A stretch of DNA of 64,000 nt from contig NZ_CP117437.1 of NCBI RefSeq assembly GCF_030687535.1, positions 1,943,501 through 2,007,500 on the forward strand, in the 5' to 3' direction. This document shows, piece after piece, positions 30,965-40,254 of this stretch. The notes below the pieces were generated by a model. That model searched no databases. It worked only from the letters and a program-made list of their open reading frames with translations, and was not told the origin of the DNA. A program made the translations under genes and the position numbers. How positions within the stretch are numbered: position 1 is the stretch's first letter; the number at the start of each line of letters is the position of its first letter. The stretch comes from Pseudomonas sp. FP2335. Lineage in GTDB: Bacteria; Pseudomonadota; Gammaproteobacteria; Pseudomonadales; Pseudomonadaceae.

Positions 30965-31408
30965 ATGGGCTTGTGGCGCACCCAACCGAACATCGAACAA
31001 CTCAACGCGATCCAGAAAAACACCATCGGTGAACTGCTGGATATTCGCTTCGAAAGCTTCGACGACGAATCCCTGACGGCCAGCATGGTGGTCGACCCGC
31101 GCACCCATCAGCCCTATGGCCTGCTGCACGGTGGCGCCTCGGTGGTACTGGCGGAAAGCGTCGGCTCCATGGCGGCCTACCTGTGCATCGATGCCAGCAA
31201 GTTCTATTGCGTGGGCCTGGAGGTCAACGCCAACCACCTGCGCGGTGTGCGCAACGGGCGGGTCACGGCGGTGGCGCGAGCGATCCACATCGGGCGTACC
31301 ACCCAGGTATGGGACATCCGCTTGACCAATGATGAAGGCAAAACCAGCTGCGTCTCGCGCCTGACCATGGCCGTGGTGCCCCTGGGCGAGCAGCCGCCGG
31401 CGCGATAG
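30965..31408 (+). CDS. Hotdog-fold acyl-CoA thioesterase (YdiI/MenI type)
   Basis: 147-residue hotdog thioesterase. The motif PYGLLHGGASVVLAESVGSMA contains the His-Gly-Gly turn and the catalytic Glu typical of the YdiI/PaaI class. The start at 30965 is chosen because AAGGA lies just upstream and because the family N-terminus is MGLWRTQPNIEQLN; the frame extends upstream into the ligase gene. It is 31 bp downstream of the ligase and probably in its operon. Confidence 0.88.
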   Translation: MGLWRTQPNIEQLNAIQKNTIGELLDIRFESFDDESLTASMVVDPRTHQPYGLLHGGASVVLAESVGSMAAYLCIDASKFYCVGLEVNANHLRGVRNGRVTAVARAIHIGRTTQVWDIRLTNDEGKTSCVSRLTMAVVPLGEQPPAR

Positions 31409-31505
31409 GCGTGGCGTGAGTGTCATCATTCCTGGCAGTTACAGTCATTGCTGTTGTGGCCGGGCGTGGTGACAATCGATTTCTGTTCAGTCAGATGGAT
31501 CCGGT

Positions 31506-32309
31506 ATGTCGCAGCACGTGTTTTTTGCCCACGCCAATGGTTTCCCTTCGGCTACGTACGGCAAGTTGTTTGCCGCTCTGGCCCCGGAGTATGCGGTGGC
31601 GCATTTGCCGCAGCACGGTCACGACCCCAGGTTTCCGGTGGACGATAACTGGCAGAACCTGGTGGACGAATTGATCCATCATCTGGAGCAACAGCCGGAG
31701 CCGGTATGGGGCGTGGGTCATTCCCTCGGCGGTGTGTTGCACCTGCACGCGGCCATGCGTTGCCCGCAGATGTACCGCGGTGTGGTGATGCTCGACTCGC
31801 CCGTGCTGACCCGCGCCGACCGCTGGGTGATCCGCGCGGCCAAGCGTTTTGGCTTCATCGACCGCCTGACCCCGGCCGGGCGCACCCTGGGCCGGCGAGA
31901 AGAGTTCCACGACCTGGACAGCGCACGCAGCTACTTCGCGGGCAAGACCCTGTTTCGCGGTTTTGATCCGGAATGTTTCGACGCGTACCTGCAACACGGC
32001 TTGCAGCAAGTGGGCGATCGCCTGCGCTTGCGCTTCGACCCGGCCACCGAAATCAGCATCTACCGCGGTGTGCCCCACACCAGCCCCGGCCAGGTCCGCC
32101 AGTTGAAAGTGCCGCTGGCAGTGGTGCGTGGGCGCCAGAGCCGCGTGGTGATGCGTCACCACGCCAGCGGCGTCGACCGCATGCCCATGGGCGAAATGCT
32201 CACCATGCCCGGCGGCCATATGTTCCCGCTGGAACGTCCCCAGGACACTGCGACCTTGATCAAGAACCTGTTCGCCCGCTGGCAGGCCCGCGAGCGCAGT
32301 TGCGCATGA
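31506..32309 (+). CDS. Alpha/beta hydrolase (first of a tandem pair)
   Basis: 267-residue alpha/beta hydrolase, cytoplasmic. HANGFPSATY is the oxyanion region, GVGHSLGGVLHLHA carries the nucleophilic Ser, and MPGGHMFPLERP the catalytic His. Its stop overlaps the next hydrolase start (ATGA), so the two are translated together. The substrate is unknown; the position after the acyl-CoA ligase and thioesterase suggests a lipid ester. Confidence 0.87.
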   Translation: MSQHVFFAHANGFPSATYGKLFAALAPEYAVAHLPQHGHDPRFPVDDNWQNLVDELIHHLEQQPEPVWGVGHSLGGVLHLHAAMRCPQMYRGVVMLDSPVLTRADRWVIRAAKRFGFIDRLTPAGRTLGRREEFHDLDSARSYFAGKTLFRGFDPECFDAYLQHGLQQVGDRLRLRFDPATEISIYRGVPHTSPGQVRQLKVPLAVVRGRQSRVVMRHHASGVDRMPMGEMLTMPGGHMFPLERPQDTATLIKNLFARWQARERSCA

Positions 32310-33160
32310 GTACGCCGGTCGAGGAAGTGCGCCTGAGCCTGCCCCATATCGAGTTGGCGGCTCACTTGTTTGGTCCCGAAGACGGCTTGCCGGTGATCGC
32401 CCTGCATGGCTGGCTGGACAACGCCAACAGCTTTGCACGGTTGGCGCCGCAGTTGCAGGGCTTGCGCATCGTGGCGTTGGACATGGCCGGGCATGGGCAT
32501 TCGGCGCATCGTCCTGCCGGGGCCGGTTATGCCTTGTGGGATTACGTCCACGATGTGCTGCAAGTCGCCGAACAATTGGGCTGGAAACGTTTTGCATTAC
32601 TTGGCCACTCCCTCGGCGCCATCGTCTCCCTGGTGCTGGCCGGCGCGCTGCCTGAGCGCGTGACGCATCTGGGATTGATCGACGGCGTGATCCCGCCGAC
32701 CGCCAGTGGCGAGCACGCCGCCGAGCGCCTGGGCATGGCGCTGCTGGCGCAAATGAACCTGCAGGACAAGCGCAAGCCGGTCTACGGCAGCCTGGATCGC
32801 GCTGTGGAAGCGCGCATGAAAGGCGTGGTCGCCGTCAGCCGTGAAGCCGCCGAACTGCTGGCCCAGCGCGGTTTGATGCCGGTGCCGGGCGGTTACACCT
32901 GGCGCACCGATAGCCGCCTGACCCTGACCTCGCCGATGCGCCTGACGGATGAACAAGCCATGTCTTTCGTGCGGCGGGTGGCGTGCCCTACGCAGTTGGT
33001 GGTGGCTGCCGACGGCATGCTGGCGAAACATCCGGAATTGCTTTCCCAGCTACCCTTCACCGTAACCACACTGCCGGGCGGCCATCATTTGCACCTGAAT
33101 GACGCGCCCGGCGCCGCTCTTGTTGCAGACTGTTTCAATCGGTTCTTCTCCACGCCTTGA
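32306..33160 (+). CDS. Alpha/beta hydrolase (second of a tandem pair)
   Basis: 284-residue alpha/beta hydrolase with HGWLDNANSFARL (oxyanion loop), LLGHSLGAIVSLV (nucleophilic Ser) and LPGGHHLHLND (catalytic His). The sequence is only distantly like its neighbour, so this is not a recent duplication. The ATG at 32306 overlaps the preceding stop. The reading frame extends upstream but is only a shadow of the first hydrolase. Confidence 0.88.
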   Translation: MSTPVEEVRLSLPHIELAAHLFGPEDGLPVIALHGWLDNANSFARLAPQLQGLRIVALDMAGHGHSAHRPAGAGYALWDYVHDVLQVAEQLGWKRFALLGHSLGAIVSLVLAGALPERVTHLGLIDGVIPPTASGEHAAERLGMALLAQMNLQDKRKPVYGSLDRAVEARMKGVVAVSREAAELLAQRGLMPVPGGYTWRTDSRLTLTSPMRLTDEQAMSFVRRVACPTQLVVAADGMLAKHPELLSQLPFTVTTLPGGHHLHLNDAPGAALVADCFNRFFSTP

Positions 33161-33209
33161 CTTGGCGGGGTCAACTGCCGAGGCTGGGCGGATTGAAAGG
33201 GAGTCAACC

Positions 33210-33266
33210 ATGAACCATCTCAACACTGCTATGACCTCCGTTGGCCACGGCTCGTTGATCCTATGA
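33210..33266 (+). CDS. 18-codon leader ORF coupled to the DUF4892 gene
   Basis: MNHLNTAMTSVGHGSLIL, preceded by the strong ribosome-binding sequence AAAGGGAG with ideal spacing. Its TGA overlaps the ATG of the following gene (ATGA at 33263-33266). The downstream gene has no good ribosome-binding site of its own, so ribosomes terminating here probably restart there. Whether the peptide itself matters is unknown; it has no run of one amino acid as in attenuation leaders. Confidence 0.55.
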   Translation: MNHLNTAMTSVGHGSLIL

Positions 33267-34081
33267 GCGTGCGCAACGGCTGTATCCGTATCCTCGGGCT
33301 GAGCCTGCTCAGCCCATTGGTATTCGCCGCCGACGTGCCGGGAAGCCAGGACCTGCCCACCGTAGCCCGTCAAATCGATGCACAGATCGTCGATTACCGC
33401 CCCGCCGAAGAAAAGGAGCGTATCTACCCCATGGGCGCGATCCGCAAGATCAGCGGCCAGTTGCGCTACGAAGGCCAGGCCACCGCACGCGGCCAAGCCA
33501 CCGCGATTACCTATGAATTGCCTGCCGAGCACAGCTCCAGCGCCGCGTTTACCGCGACCCGCGAAGCGTTGCAGGCGAAGGGCGCGCAGCTGTTGTTCTG
33601 GTGCCAGGCCCGCGATTGCGGCGAAAGCAGCCTGTGGGCCAATGAAGTGTTCGGCAACGCCAAGCTGGTGGGTGCTGATGGCCAGCAGGAATACCTGCTC
33701 CTGCGTCTGGCCGCCCCGCAAGACAATGCCCTGATCGCCTTGTACGGCATTACCCGTGGCAACCGGCGTGCCTACCTGCATGTGGAGCAACTGGACGCCA
33801 GCGCGCCACTGGGCGTCCTGCTGCCCACGTCGGCCACCTTGCTGCGTGAACTGAAAAGCACCGGCGAGCTGGACTTCCCAGCCTTGGGCGCCGAGCCCGA
33901 CCCCACCTGGCTGACCCTGATTTCCCGCGGACTCAACCTCGACACCACGTTGCGTGTGAGTTTGACCGGGCCCACGGCCGAAGCCTGGCGCCAGGGCCTG
34001 ATCGACAGCGGCGTACGCGCCGCGCGCCTGGAATCCGGCACCGGCGCTGCCAAGGGCCTGCACCTGCATCTGATACGCTAG
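33263..34081 (+). CDS. DUF4892 family secreted protein
   Basis: 272-residue precursor with a signal peptide (about 1-22, cleavage near VFA-AD), so the mature protein is periplasmic or envelope-associated. It resembles the DUF4892 family: an N-terminal segment DYRPAEEKERIYPMGAIRKISGQLRYEG and a C-terminal OmpA-like stretch (about 180-270) without a clear peptidoglycan motif. Two Cys residues (FWCQARDCG) could form a disulfide. It is translated from an ATG overlapping the 18-codon leader ORF. Function is unknown to me. Confidence 0.8.
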   Translation: MSVRNGCIRILGLSLLSPLVFAADVPGSQDLPTVARQIDAQIVDYRPAEEKERIYPMGAIRKISGQLRYEGQATARGQATAITYELPAEHSSSAAFTATREALQAKGAQLLFWCQARDCGESSLWANEVFGNAKLVGADGQQEYLLLRLAAPQDNALIALYGITRGNRRAYLHVEQLDASAPLGVLLPTSATLLRELKSTGELDFPALGAEPDPTWLTLISRGLNLDTTLRVSLTGPTAEAWRQGLIDSGVRAARLESGTGAAKGLHLHLIR

Positions 34082-34090
34082 GCGTTCCCC

Positions 34091-34115
34091 GGCGAACGGC
34101 CCCGCGCCGTTCGCC
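34091..34115. terminator. Perfect 10-bp hairpin after the DUF4892 gene
   Basis: GGCGAACGGC (34091-34100), loop CCCGC, GCCGTTCGCC (34106-34115). No U-run follows, so it may be an mRNA 3' end stabiliser or a Rho-assisted terminator. Confidence 0.45.
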
Positions 34116-34153
34116 TAAGCTGTCTTCCTAACGCCTTTTTCTAGAGATACCCC

Positions 34154-35215
34154 ATGCTCAATAACGATCGCCTGCTGGTGCAAATCCTGCTGCTGGTGCT
34201 GTTTGGTGCCAGCTTCTGGGTCATGGCGCCGTTCTGGTCGGCGCTGTTCTGGGGCGCGGTGCTGGCGTTTGCCAGCTGGCCGCTGATGCGCTTGCTGACC
34301 CGCGTGCTGGGTGGCCGCGAATCCCTGGCCGCCGGCATCCTGACCCTGGGCTGGATGCTGCTGGTGGCGGTGCCGCTGGTGTGGCTGGGGTTCAACCTGG
34401 CGGATCATGTGCGCGATGCCGTGGCGCTGATCAAGGATATTCAGGTCGATGGCCTGCCCGAGGCGCCGACCTGGCTGGGCTCGATTCCCTTTGTCGGTGA
34501 GCGGCTGGTAGCGATGTGGAACAGCATCGACCAGCAGGGCGCCGCGTTGATGGTCACGCTCAAACCCTACCTGGGCCAGGTCGGCAACTGGTTGCTGGCG
34601 CGCAGTGCGCAGATTGGCGGTGGCATCCTGGAGCTGACCCTGAGCCTGGTGTTCGTGTTCTTTTTCTACCGTGACGGGCCGCGCCTGGCGATGTTCGTGC
34701 ACCGTTTGCTGGAGCGCCTGATCGGCGAGCGTGCGGGCTATTACATCGAACTGGTGGCAGGCACCGTGCAGCGGGTGGTCAACGGCGTGATCGGTACCGC
34801 CGCCGCCCAGGCCCTGCTGGCGCTGATTGGCTTCCTGATCGCCGGGGTCCCGGGCGCGCTGGTATTGGGCATCGTCACCTTCCTGCTCAGCCTGATCCCC
34901 ATGGGGCCGCCGCTGGTGTGGATCCCGGCCACGGCCTGGCTGGCGTGGAAGGGCGACTACACCTATGCGGTGTTTCTGGGGGTGTGGGGTACGTTCATCA
35001 TCAGCGGCGTGGACAACGTGCTCAAGCCGTACCTGATCAGCCGAGGTGGCAACCTGCCGTTGGTGATCGTGCTGCTTGGGGTGTTCGGCGGCCTGATTGC
35101 GTTTGGGTTTATCGGATTGTTTATCGGCCCGACGTTGTTGGCGGTGGCGTATAGCTTGCTGATGGATTGGAGTGCGACCCAGGCCCAAAGCCGCCGGGAA
35201 GACAAGCCTCTGTAA
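34154..35215 (+). CDS. AI-2E family transporter (YdiK/PerM-like)
   Basis: 353-residue inner-membrane protein with about eight helices, including an N-terminal pair (LLVQILLLVLFGASFWVMAPFW), a helix in LSLVFVFFFYRDG, and C-terminal helices with IPMGPPLVWIPA and GVDNVLKPYLISRG, which are signatures of the AI-2E/PerM family. Members include the autoinducer-2 exporter TqsA and Na+/H+ antiporters; which applies cannot be told from sequence. Confidence 0.88.
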   Translation: MLNNDRLLVQILLLVLFGASFWVMAPFWSALFWGAVLAFASWPLMRLLTRVLGGRESLAAGILTLGWMLLVAVPLVWLGFNLADHVRDAVALIKDIQVDGLPEAPTWLGSIPFVGERLVAMWNSIDQQGAALMVTLKPYLGQVGNWLLARSAQIGGGILELTLSLVFVFFFYRDGPRLAMFVHRLLERLIGERAGYYIELVAGTVQRVVNGVIGTAAAQALLALIGFLIAGVPGALVLGIVTFLLSLIPMGPPLVWIPATAWLAWKGDYTYAVFLGVWGTFIISGVDNVLKPYLISRGGNLPLVIVLLGVFGGLIAFGFIGLFIGPTLLAVAYSLLMDWSATQAQSRREDKPL

Positions 35216-35235
35216 CCTAGCGAGTGCAGATCAGT

Positions 35236-35323
35236 GTGGGAGCGGGCTTGCTCGCGAAGGCGGTGGTTCAGTCACCAGATGTGTTGACTGGCACGCTGCT
35301 TTCGCGAGCAAGCCCGCTCCCAC
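35236..35323. repeat. REP doublet, GTGGGAGCGGGCTTGCTCGC type
   Basis: Inverted arms start at 35236 and end at 35323 with a spacer of about 35 bases. It sits between convergent genes. Confidence 0.9.
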
Positions 35324-35345
35324 ATTATTGGCCTGCGCCAGCCTG

Positions 35346-36383
35346 CTAGGTCCGTGGTAGCCACATCACTGCGGTTAACCCGCCCCCTGGAGTTTCCTCC
35401 AGGCTCAGGCGCCCGCCCAGGCGCTCCGCCGCATCCCTGGAAATCGTCATGCCCAGGCCGACCCCGCCGGAGTTGCGGTTGCGCGAGCCTTCCAGGCGAT
35501 AGAACGCCTCGAACACTGTCTCACGCTGATCGGCGGCAATCCCCGGGCCGTGGTCGATCACGCGGATGATCAGGGCCTCACGGCTGTCCTCCAGTTCCAC
35601 CCGCGCCGTGCCGGCGTAGCGCAACGCGTTGTCGATCAGGTTGTTGAGGCACGAGCGCAAGGCCATCGGCTGCACCTGCAACGGCACGCAGGTGCCGGCG
35701 AATTGCACGTCGCAGCCCTGGTCCTGGGCGTTCTCGCTCATGGACTCGACCAGTGCCTGCACGTCGAGCCAATGCCGGGTCTCGCTGGTGCGTTGCTCGT
35801 GCAGGTAGCTCAGGGTCGCGTCGAGCATGCCGATCATGTCGTTGAGGTCCTGGCGCATCTGGCCCTGCAACTTGGGGTCTTCAATCTGCTCCAGGCGCAG
35901 CTTGAGGCGCGACAGCGGCGTGCGCAGGTCATGGGACACGGCGCCGAGCATGCGCGCACGTTGGCTGACCTGTTCGCGGATACGCCGTTGCATCAGGTTG
36001 AAGGTCGATGCCGCTTGTTTCGCTTCACGTGGCCCGGACTCGTCGAGGGGCGGGCTGTCGAGGTCCAGACTCAGGCGTTCGGCCGCTTCGCTCAGGCGCT
36101 GGATCGGCCGGCTCAGCAGCTTGGCGCCGTACCAGGCGGCAATGATCAGTGAGATGAACTGGAACGTCAGCGGCACCACCGGGCCGCCAAACCAGGGGCG
36201 GCGATGTTCCTTGTTCAGCGGCACCATGCGGCCGTCCGGCTGTTCGACAAAGGTCTCCTGGGGCGGCGGCGGTGGCGGGCCGTAGTGGCGGAACCAGGCG
36301 ATCGCCAACACGTGGGCCAGGATGATTGCCACCAGCAATACGCCGAACAGTCGCCCAAACAGCGTATTGAAGGGGGCGCGCAT
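35346..36383 (-). CDS. Two-component sensor histidine kinase (EnvZ type)
   Basis: 345-residue inner-membrane kinase. TM1 is about 9-30, the short periplasmic loop is Pro-rich (GPPPPPPQETFVEQPDGRMV), TM2 is about 70-88, then HAMP, a HisKA domain with LGAVSHDLRTPLSRLKL, and a HATPase with NLIDNALRYA and GGVGLGMTIS. The ATG at 36383 overlaps the stop of the response regulator (TGATG). The Pro-rich loop is too short for a folded ligand domain, so the signal may come from the membrane or a partner. Confidence 0.9.
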   Translation of the reverse strand: MRAPFNTLFGRLFGVLLVAIILAHVLAIAWFRHYGPPPPPPQETFVEQPDGRMVPLNKEHRRPWFGGPVVPLTFQFISLIIAAWYGAKLLSRPIQRLSEAAERLSLDLDSPPLDESGPREAKQAASTFNLMQRRIREQVSQRARMLGAVSHDLRTPLSRLKLRLEQIEDPKLQGQMRQDLNDMIGMLDATLSYLHEQRTSETRHWLDVQALVESMSENAQDQGCDVQFAGTCVPLQVQPMALRSCLNNLIDNALRYAGTARVELEDSREALIIRVIDHGPGIAADQRETVFEAFYRLEGSRNRNSGGVGLGMTISRDAAERLGGRLSLEETPGGGLTAVMWLPRT

Positions 36384-37147
36384 CAACCGATGTCCCGCGC
36401 GTCGAACAGGTAACCCTCGCCGCGCACGGTCTTGATCAACTGCGGTGCTTTTGGGTCATCGCCCAGTTTCTGGCGCAGGCGCGAGACCAGCAAGTCGATG
36501 CTGCGGTCGAAGGCTTCGATGGAGCGGCCACGGGCAGCGTCCAGCAGTTGCTCGCGGCTCAACACCCGGCGCGGGCGTTCGATAAATACCCACAACAGGC
36601 GGAATTCGGCGTTGGACAGCGGCACCACCAGGCCATCGTCGGCCACCAGTTGGCGCAGCACGCTGTTCAGGCGCCAGTTGTCGAAGCGGATGTTGGCGCG
36701 TTGTTCGGTGCGGTCATCGCGCACCCGACGCAGGATGGTCTGGATGCGCGCGACCAGTTCGCGCGGTTCGAACGGCTTGGACATGTAGTCGTCGGCGCCC
36801 AGTTCCAGGCCGATGATGCGGTCGGTGGGTTCGCAGCGGGCGGTGAGCATCAGGATCGGGATGTCCGATTCCGCACGCAGCCAACGGCACAACGACAGGC
36901 CGTCTTCGCCCGGCAGCATCAGGTCGAGCACCACCACATCAAAGGTTTCGGCCTGCATCGCCACGCGCATGGCCGCGCCGTCGGTCACGCCGGTGGCGAG
37001 GATATTGAAGCGTGCCAGGTAGTCGATCAGCAGTTCGCGGATCGGCACATCGTCGTCGACAATCAGCGCACGGGTGTTCCAGCGCTTGTCATCGGCGGTC
37101 ACCGCGCCTTTGTGCTCGTCATTCGTAGAGACGGGAGAGGTATGCAT
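36383..37147 (-). CDS. OmpR-family response regulator
   Basis: 254-residue cytoplasmic regulator. The receiver shows VDDDVPIREL, the phospho-acceptor Asp in VVLDLMLPGEDGL and the Lys in MSKPFEPREL; the C-terminal winged helix has LSNAEFRLLWVFIERPRRVLSREQLLD and VSRLRQKLGDDP. The start at 37147 is the first ATG that leaves a short tail before the receiver; a longer reading to 37261 is unlikely. It is the first gene of the operon with the kinase above. Confidence 0.9.
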   Translation of the reverse strand: MHTSPVSTNDEHKGAVTADDKRWNTRALIVDDDVPIRELLIDYLARFNILATGVTDGAAMRVAMQAETFDVVVLDLMLPGEDGLSLCRWLRAESDIPILMLTARCEPTDRIIGLELGADDYMSKPFEPRELVARIQTILRRVRDDRTEQRANIRFDNWRLNSVLRQLVADDGLVVPLSNAEFRLLWVFIERPRRVLSREQLLDAARGRSIEAFDRSIDLLVSRLRQKLGDDPKAPQLIKTVRGEGYLFDARDIG

Positions 37148-37406
37148 AGTGCGATCATCTGCCTGGTCGTTGCGGTCAGCATAGGCGCCCAACCCCATGG
37201 CTGGAAGTGCTGGTCGGTGGGTCGTGCGGGCGAGGCTAGTCGTGGGGCGTGTTGCAGGCATGTCGTGAATGTATCAGCTTTGAAATAATTGGCTGAAATG
37301 CCCGTTGCCATGCGCTCTGTCAGTATTTACCGATCATCGGATCCCGCAACGGCGCCGCTTGCGCTACAATCCGCGCCGATTTCGACTTGCCTGAGAGCCC
37401 ATTCCA

Positions 37407-38105
37407 ATGTCCGTCTGCCAGACTCCTATCATCGTCGCCCTGGATTACCCCACTCGTGACGCCGCACTGAAGCTGGCTGACCAGTTGGACCCGAAGCTTT
37501 GCCGGGTCAAGGTCGGCAAGGAACTGTTCACCAGCTGCGCCGCAGAAATTGTCGGCACTCTGCGTGACAAAGGCTTCGAAGTGTTCCTCGACCTGAAATT
37601 CCACGACATCCCCAACACCACCGCCATGGCCGTGAAAGCCGCGGCCGAGATGGGCGTGTGGATGGTCAATGTGCACTGTTCCGGCGGCCTGCGCATGATG
37701 ACCGCGTGCCGCGAAGTGCTGGAGCAGCGCAGCGGCCCCAAACCGTTGTTGATCGGTGTGACCGTGCTGACCAGCATGGAACGCGAAGACCTGGCCGGCA
37801 TCGGCCTGGACATCGAGCCCCAGGAGCAGGTCCTGCGCCTCGCAGCCCTGGCACAGAAAGCCGGCCTTGATGGTTTGGTGTGCTCGGCGCTGGAAGCCCA
37901 GGCACTGAAGACCGCACACCCGTCGTTGCAACTGGTGACCCCGGGGATTCGTCCGGCGGGCAGCGCCCAGGACGACCAGCGTCGCATCCTGACTCCGCGC
38001 CAGGCGTTGGATGCCGGTTCCGACTATCTGGTGATCGGCCGTCCGATCAGCCAGGCGGCCGATCCGGCCAAGGCGTTGGCGGCAGTCGTCGCTGAGATCG
38101 CCTGA
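37407..38105 (+). CDS. pyrF: Orotidine 5'-phosphate decarboxylase PyrF
   Basis: Last step of UMP synthesis; 232-residue TIM barrel, cytoplasmic. The signature [13 protein letters not shown] contains the catalytic Asp-Lys-Asp arrangement, with [11 protein letters not shown] and YLVIGRPI lining the phosphate site. It is a single gene. A TACAAT element at 37365-37370 may be its -10; no matching -35 was recognised. Confidence 0.97.
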   Translation: MSVCQTPIIVALDYPTRDAALKLADQLDPKLCRVKVGKELFTSCAAEIVGTLRDKGFEVFLDLKFHDIPNTTAMAVKAAAEMGVWMVNVHCSGGLRMMTACREVLEQRSGPKPLLIGVTVLTSMEREDLAGIGLDIEPQEQVLRLAALAQKAGLDGLVCSALEAQALKTAHPSLQLVTPGIRPAGSAQDDQRRILTPRQALDAGSDYLVIGRPISQAADPAKALAAVVAEIA

Positions 38106-38124
38106 CCATCACCGATCTAAACGG

Positions 38125-38224
38125 TAGGAGCGGGCTTGTGTGGGAGCTGGCTTGCCTGCGATAGCATCACCTCGGGTTGACTGATACACCGAGGCGCTTG
38201 CATCGCGGCAAGCCCGACTCCCAC
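38125..38224. repeat. Composite REP element
   Basis: A doublet of the GTGGGAGCTGGCTTGCCTGC type occupies 38140-38224 with imperfect arms, and a truncated GAGCGGGCTTG remnant of the other subfamily precedes it at 38127-38138. It looks like one REP inserted beside or into another. Confidence 0.75.
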
Positions 38225-38256
38225 ACGGTCTATGCTCACGTTTACCGCGTGGCGCC

Positions 38257-39264
38257 TCAGTTAACCTTCAGCACCAACTTCCCAAAATTCTCGCCGTTGA
38301 ACAGCTTCATCAGCGTCTCCGGGAACGTCTCCAGCCCTTCCACAATATCCTCCTTGCTCTTGAGCTTGCCCTGGGCCATCCAGCCGCCCATCTCTTGCCC
38401 GGCGGCGGCAAAGTTGGCCGCGTGGTCCATCACCACAAAACCCTCCATGCGCGCGCGATTGACCAGCAGTGACAGATAGTTGGCCGGGCCTTTCACCGCT
38501 TCCTTGTTGTTGTATTGGCTGATCGCACCGCAAATCACCACCCGGGCCTTGAGCGCCAGGCGGCTGAGCACCGCGTCTAGAATGTCGCCGCCGACGTTAT
38601 CGAAATACACATCCACGCCCTTGGGGCACTCGCGCTTGAGCGCGGCGGGTACGTCTTCGTGTTTGTAGTCGATGGCGGCGTCGAAGCCCAGTTCATCCAC
38701 CAGGAACTTGCACTTGTCGGCCCCCCCGGCAATGCCCACCACGCGGCAGCCTTTGATCTTGGCGATCTGCCCGGCAATGCTGCCTACCGCACCGGCTGCG
38801 CCGGAGATCACCACCGTTTCGCCCGCCTTGGGTGCGCCGGTATCGAGCAGCGCGAAGTAGGCGGTCATGCCGGTCATGCCCAGGGCCGACAGGTAACGCG
38901 GGAGTGGCGCCAGTTTCGGATCGACTTTGTAGAAGCCGCGCGGCTCGCCAAGGAAGTAATCCTGCACGCCCAGGGCGCCGTTCACGTAGTCGCCGACCGC
39001 AAACTTCGGGTTGTTCGAGGCAATCACTTTGCCTACGCCGAGCGCACGCATCACTTCACCGATGCCGACCGGGGGGATGTAGGACTTGCCCTCATTCATC
39101 CAGCCACGCATGGCCGGGTCGAGGGACAGGTATTCATTGCGCACCAGCACTTGCCCGTCCTGCGGCGTGCCCACCGGGACCTCCTGATACGTAAAGGTGT
39201 CCCGCGTGGCGGCACCGACCGGGCGTTTGGCGAGCAGGAATTGGCGGTTGGTCTGGGCAGGCAT
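38257..39264 (-). CDS. NADP-dependent oxidoreductase (zinc-independent MDR, CurA/YncB-like)
   Basis: 335-residue medium-chain reductase of the leukotriene B4 12-hydroxydehydrogenase-like group. The N-terminal domain has LSLDPAMRGWMNEGKSY; the Rossmann motif GAAGAVGSIAGQIAK is near residue 155, followed by GGADKCKFLVDELGF. No zinc-binding cysteines are present, consistent with the family's reduction of activated C=C bonds. The start at 39264 (MPAQTNRQFLLAKRP) is the conserved one; the frame extends upstream to 39399 without conservation. Confidence 0.9.
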   Translation of the reverse strand: MPAQTNRQFLLAKRPVGAATRDTFTYQEVPVGTPQDGQVLVRNEYLSLDPAMRGWMNEGKSYIPPVGIGEVMRALGVGKVIASNNPKFAVGDYVNGALGVQDYFLGEPRGFYKVDPKLAPLPRYLSALGMTGMTAYFALLDTGAPKAGETVVISGAAGAVGSIAGQIAKIKGCRVVGIAGGADKCKFLVDELGFDAAIDYKHEDVPAALKRECPKGVDVYFDNVGGDILDAVLSRLALKARVVICGAISQYNNKEAVKGPANYLSLLVNRARMEGFVVMDHAANFAAAGQEMGGWMAQGKLKSKEDIVEGLETFPETLMKLFNGENFGKLVLKVN

Positions 39265-39492
39265 GGCAAGGACTCTTTTAGAAGTGAGCCTAGATTGATA
39301 GACCCGCAACGGCTCCGGAGCAAGGTTCACCGTCGGTGCGAATGCCCCTCGATAGGTCATGTTGATAGTCACGCCGGTGGCTTTATCACTGTGATCCATG
39401 CAGCGCCAACCGGCCTTCTGATAGTGCTGACGCGCCCGGCGCCGCGTTGGCTAGACTCGCCGCACGGCAATTTCTAACAAAGGACATCCCCC

Positions 39493-40254
39493 ATGAGCAT
39501 GACGTTTTCCGGCCAGGTCGCCCTGGTGACTGGCGCCGCTGCCGGTATCGGCCGCGCCACCGCGCTGGCGTTCGCCGCTGAAGGCTTGAAGGTAGTGGTC
39601 GCCGACCTGGACGAGGCGGGCGGCGAGGGCACTGTGGCGCTGATCCGGCAGGCCGGCGGTGAGGCGCTGTTTGTGCGCTGCAACGTCACCCTCGAGGCGG
39701 ATGTGCAGCAACTGATGGCGCAGACGGTTGCCGCTTATGGCCGGCTGGATTACGCGCTCAACAATGCCGGGATCGAGATCGAAAAAGGCAAGCTGGCCGA
39801 CGGCAGTCTGGATGAGTTCGACGCCATCATGGGCGTCAACGTCAAAGGCGTGTGGTTGTGCATGAAGTATCAGTTGCCGCTGCTGCTGGCCCAGGGCGGC
39901 GGGGCAATCGTCAACACCGCGTCGGTGGCCGGTTTGGGGGCGGCGCCGAAGATGAGCATTTATGCGGCGTCCAAGCATGCAGTGATCGGCCTGACCAAAT
40001 CGGCGGCCATCGAGTATGCGAAAAAGCAGATCCGCGTGAACGCAGTGTGCCCGGCGGTGATCGACACCGATATGTTCCGTCGTGCCTATGAAGCCGACCC
40101 GCGCAAGGCGGATTTCGCGGCAGCCATGCACCCGGTCGGGCGCATCGGCAAAGTCGAGGAAATCGCCGCCGCGGTGCTTTACCTGTGCAGCGATGGTGCG
40201 GCGTTCACCACCGGCCATGCGCTGGCGGTGGACGGCGGCGCGACCGCCATTTAG
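39493..40254 (+). CDS. Short-chain dehydrogenase/reductase
   Basis: 253-residue classical SDR. TGAAAGIG (about 14-21) binds the cofactor, NNAG is near residue 91, and the catalytic Ser and YAASK are at about 143 and 156-160, with the VCPAVIDTDM loop after. The Asp in VVADLDEAG favours NAD(H) over NADP(H). It is a single gene whose downstream hairpin (40266-40293) lacks a U-run. The substrate is unknown. Confidence 0.9.
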   Translation: MSMTFSGQVALVTGAAAGIGRATALAFAAEGLKVVVADLDEAGGEGTVALIRQAGGEALFVRCNVTLEADVQQLMAQTVAAYGRLDYALNNAGIEIEKGKLADGSLDEFDAIMGVNVKGVWLCMKYQLPLLLAQGGGAIVNTASVAGLGAAPKMSIYAASKHAVIGLTKSAAIEYAKKQIRVNAVCPAVIDTDMFRRAYEADPRKADFAAAMHPVGRIGKVEEIAAAVLYLCSDGAAFTTGHALAVDGGATAI

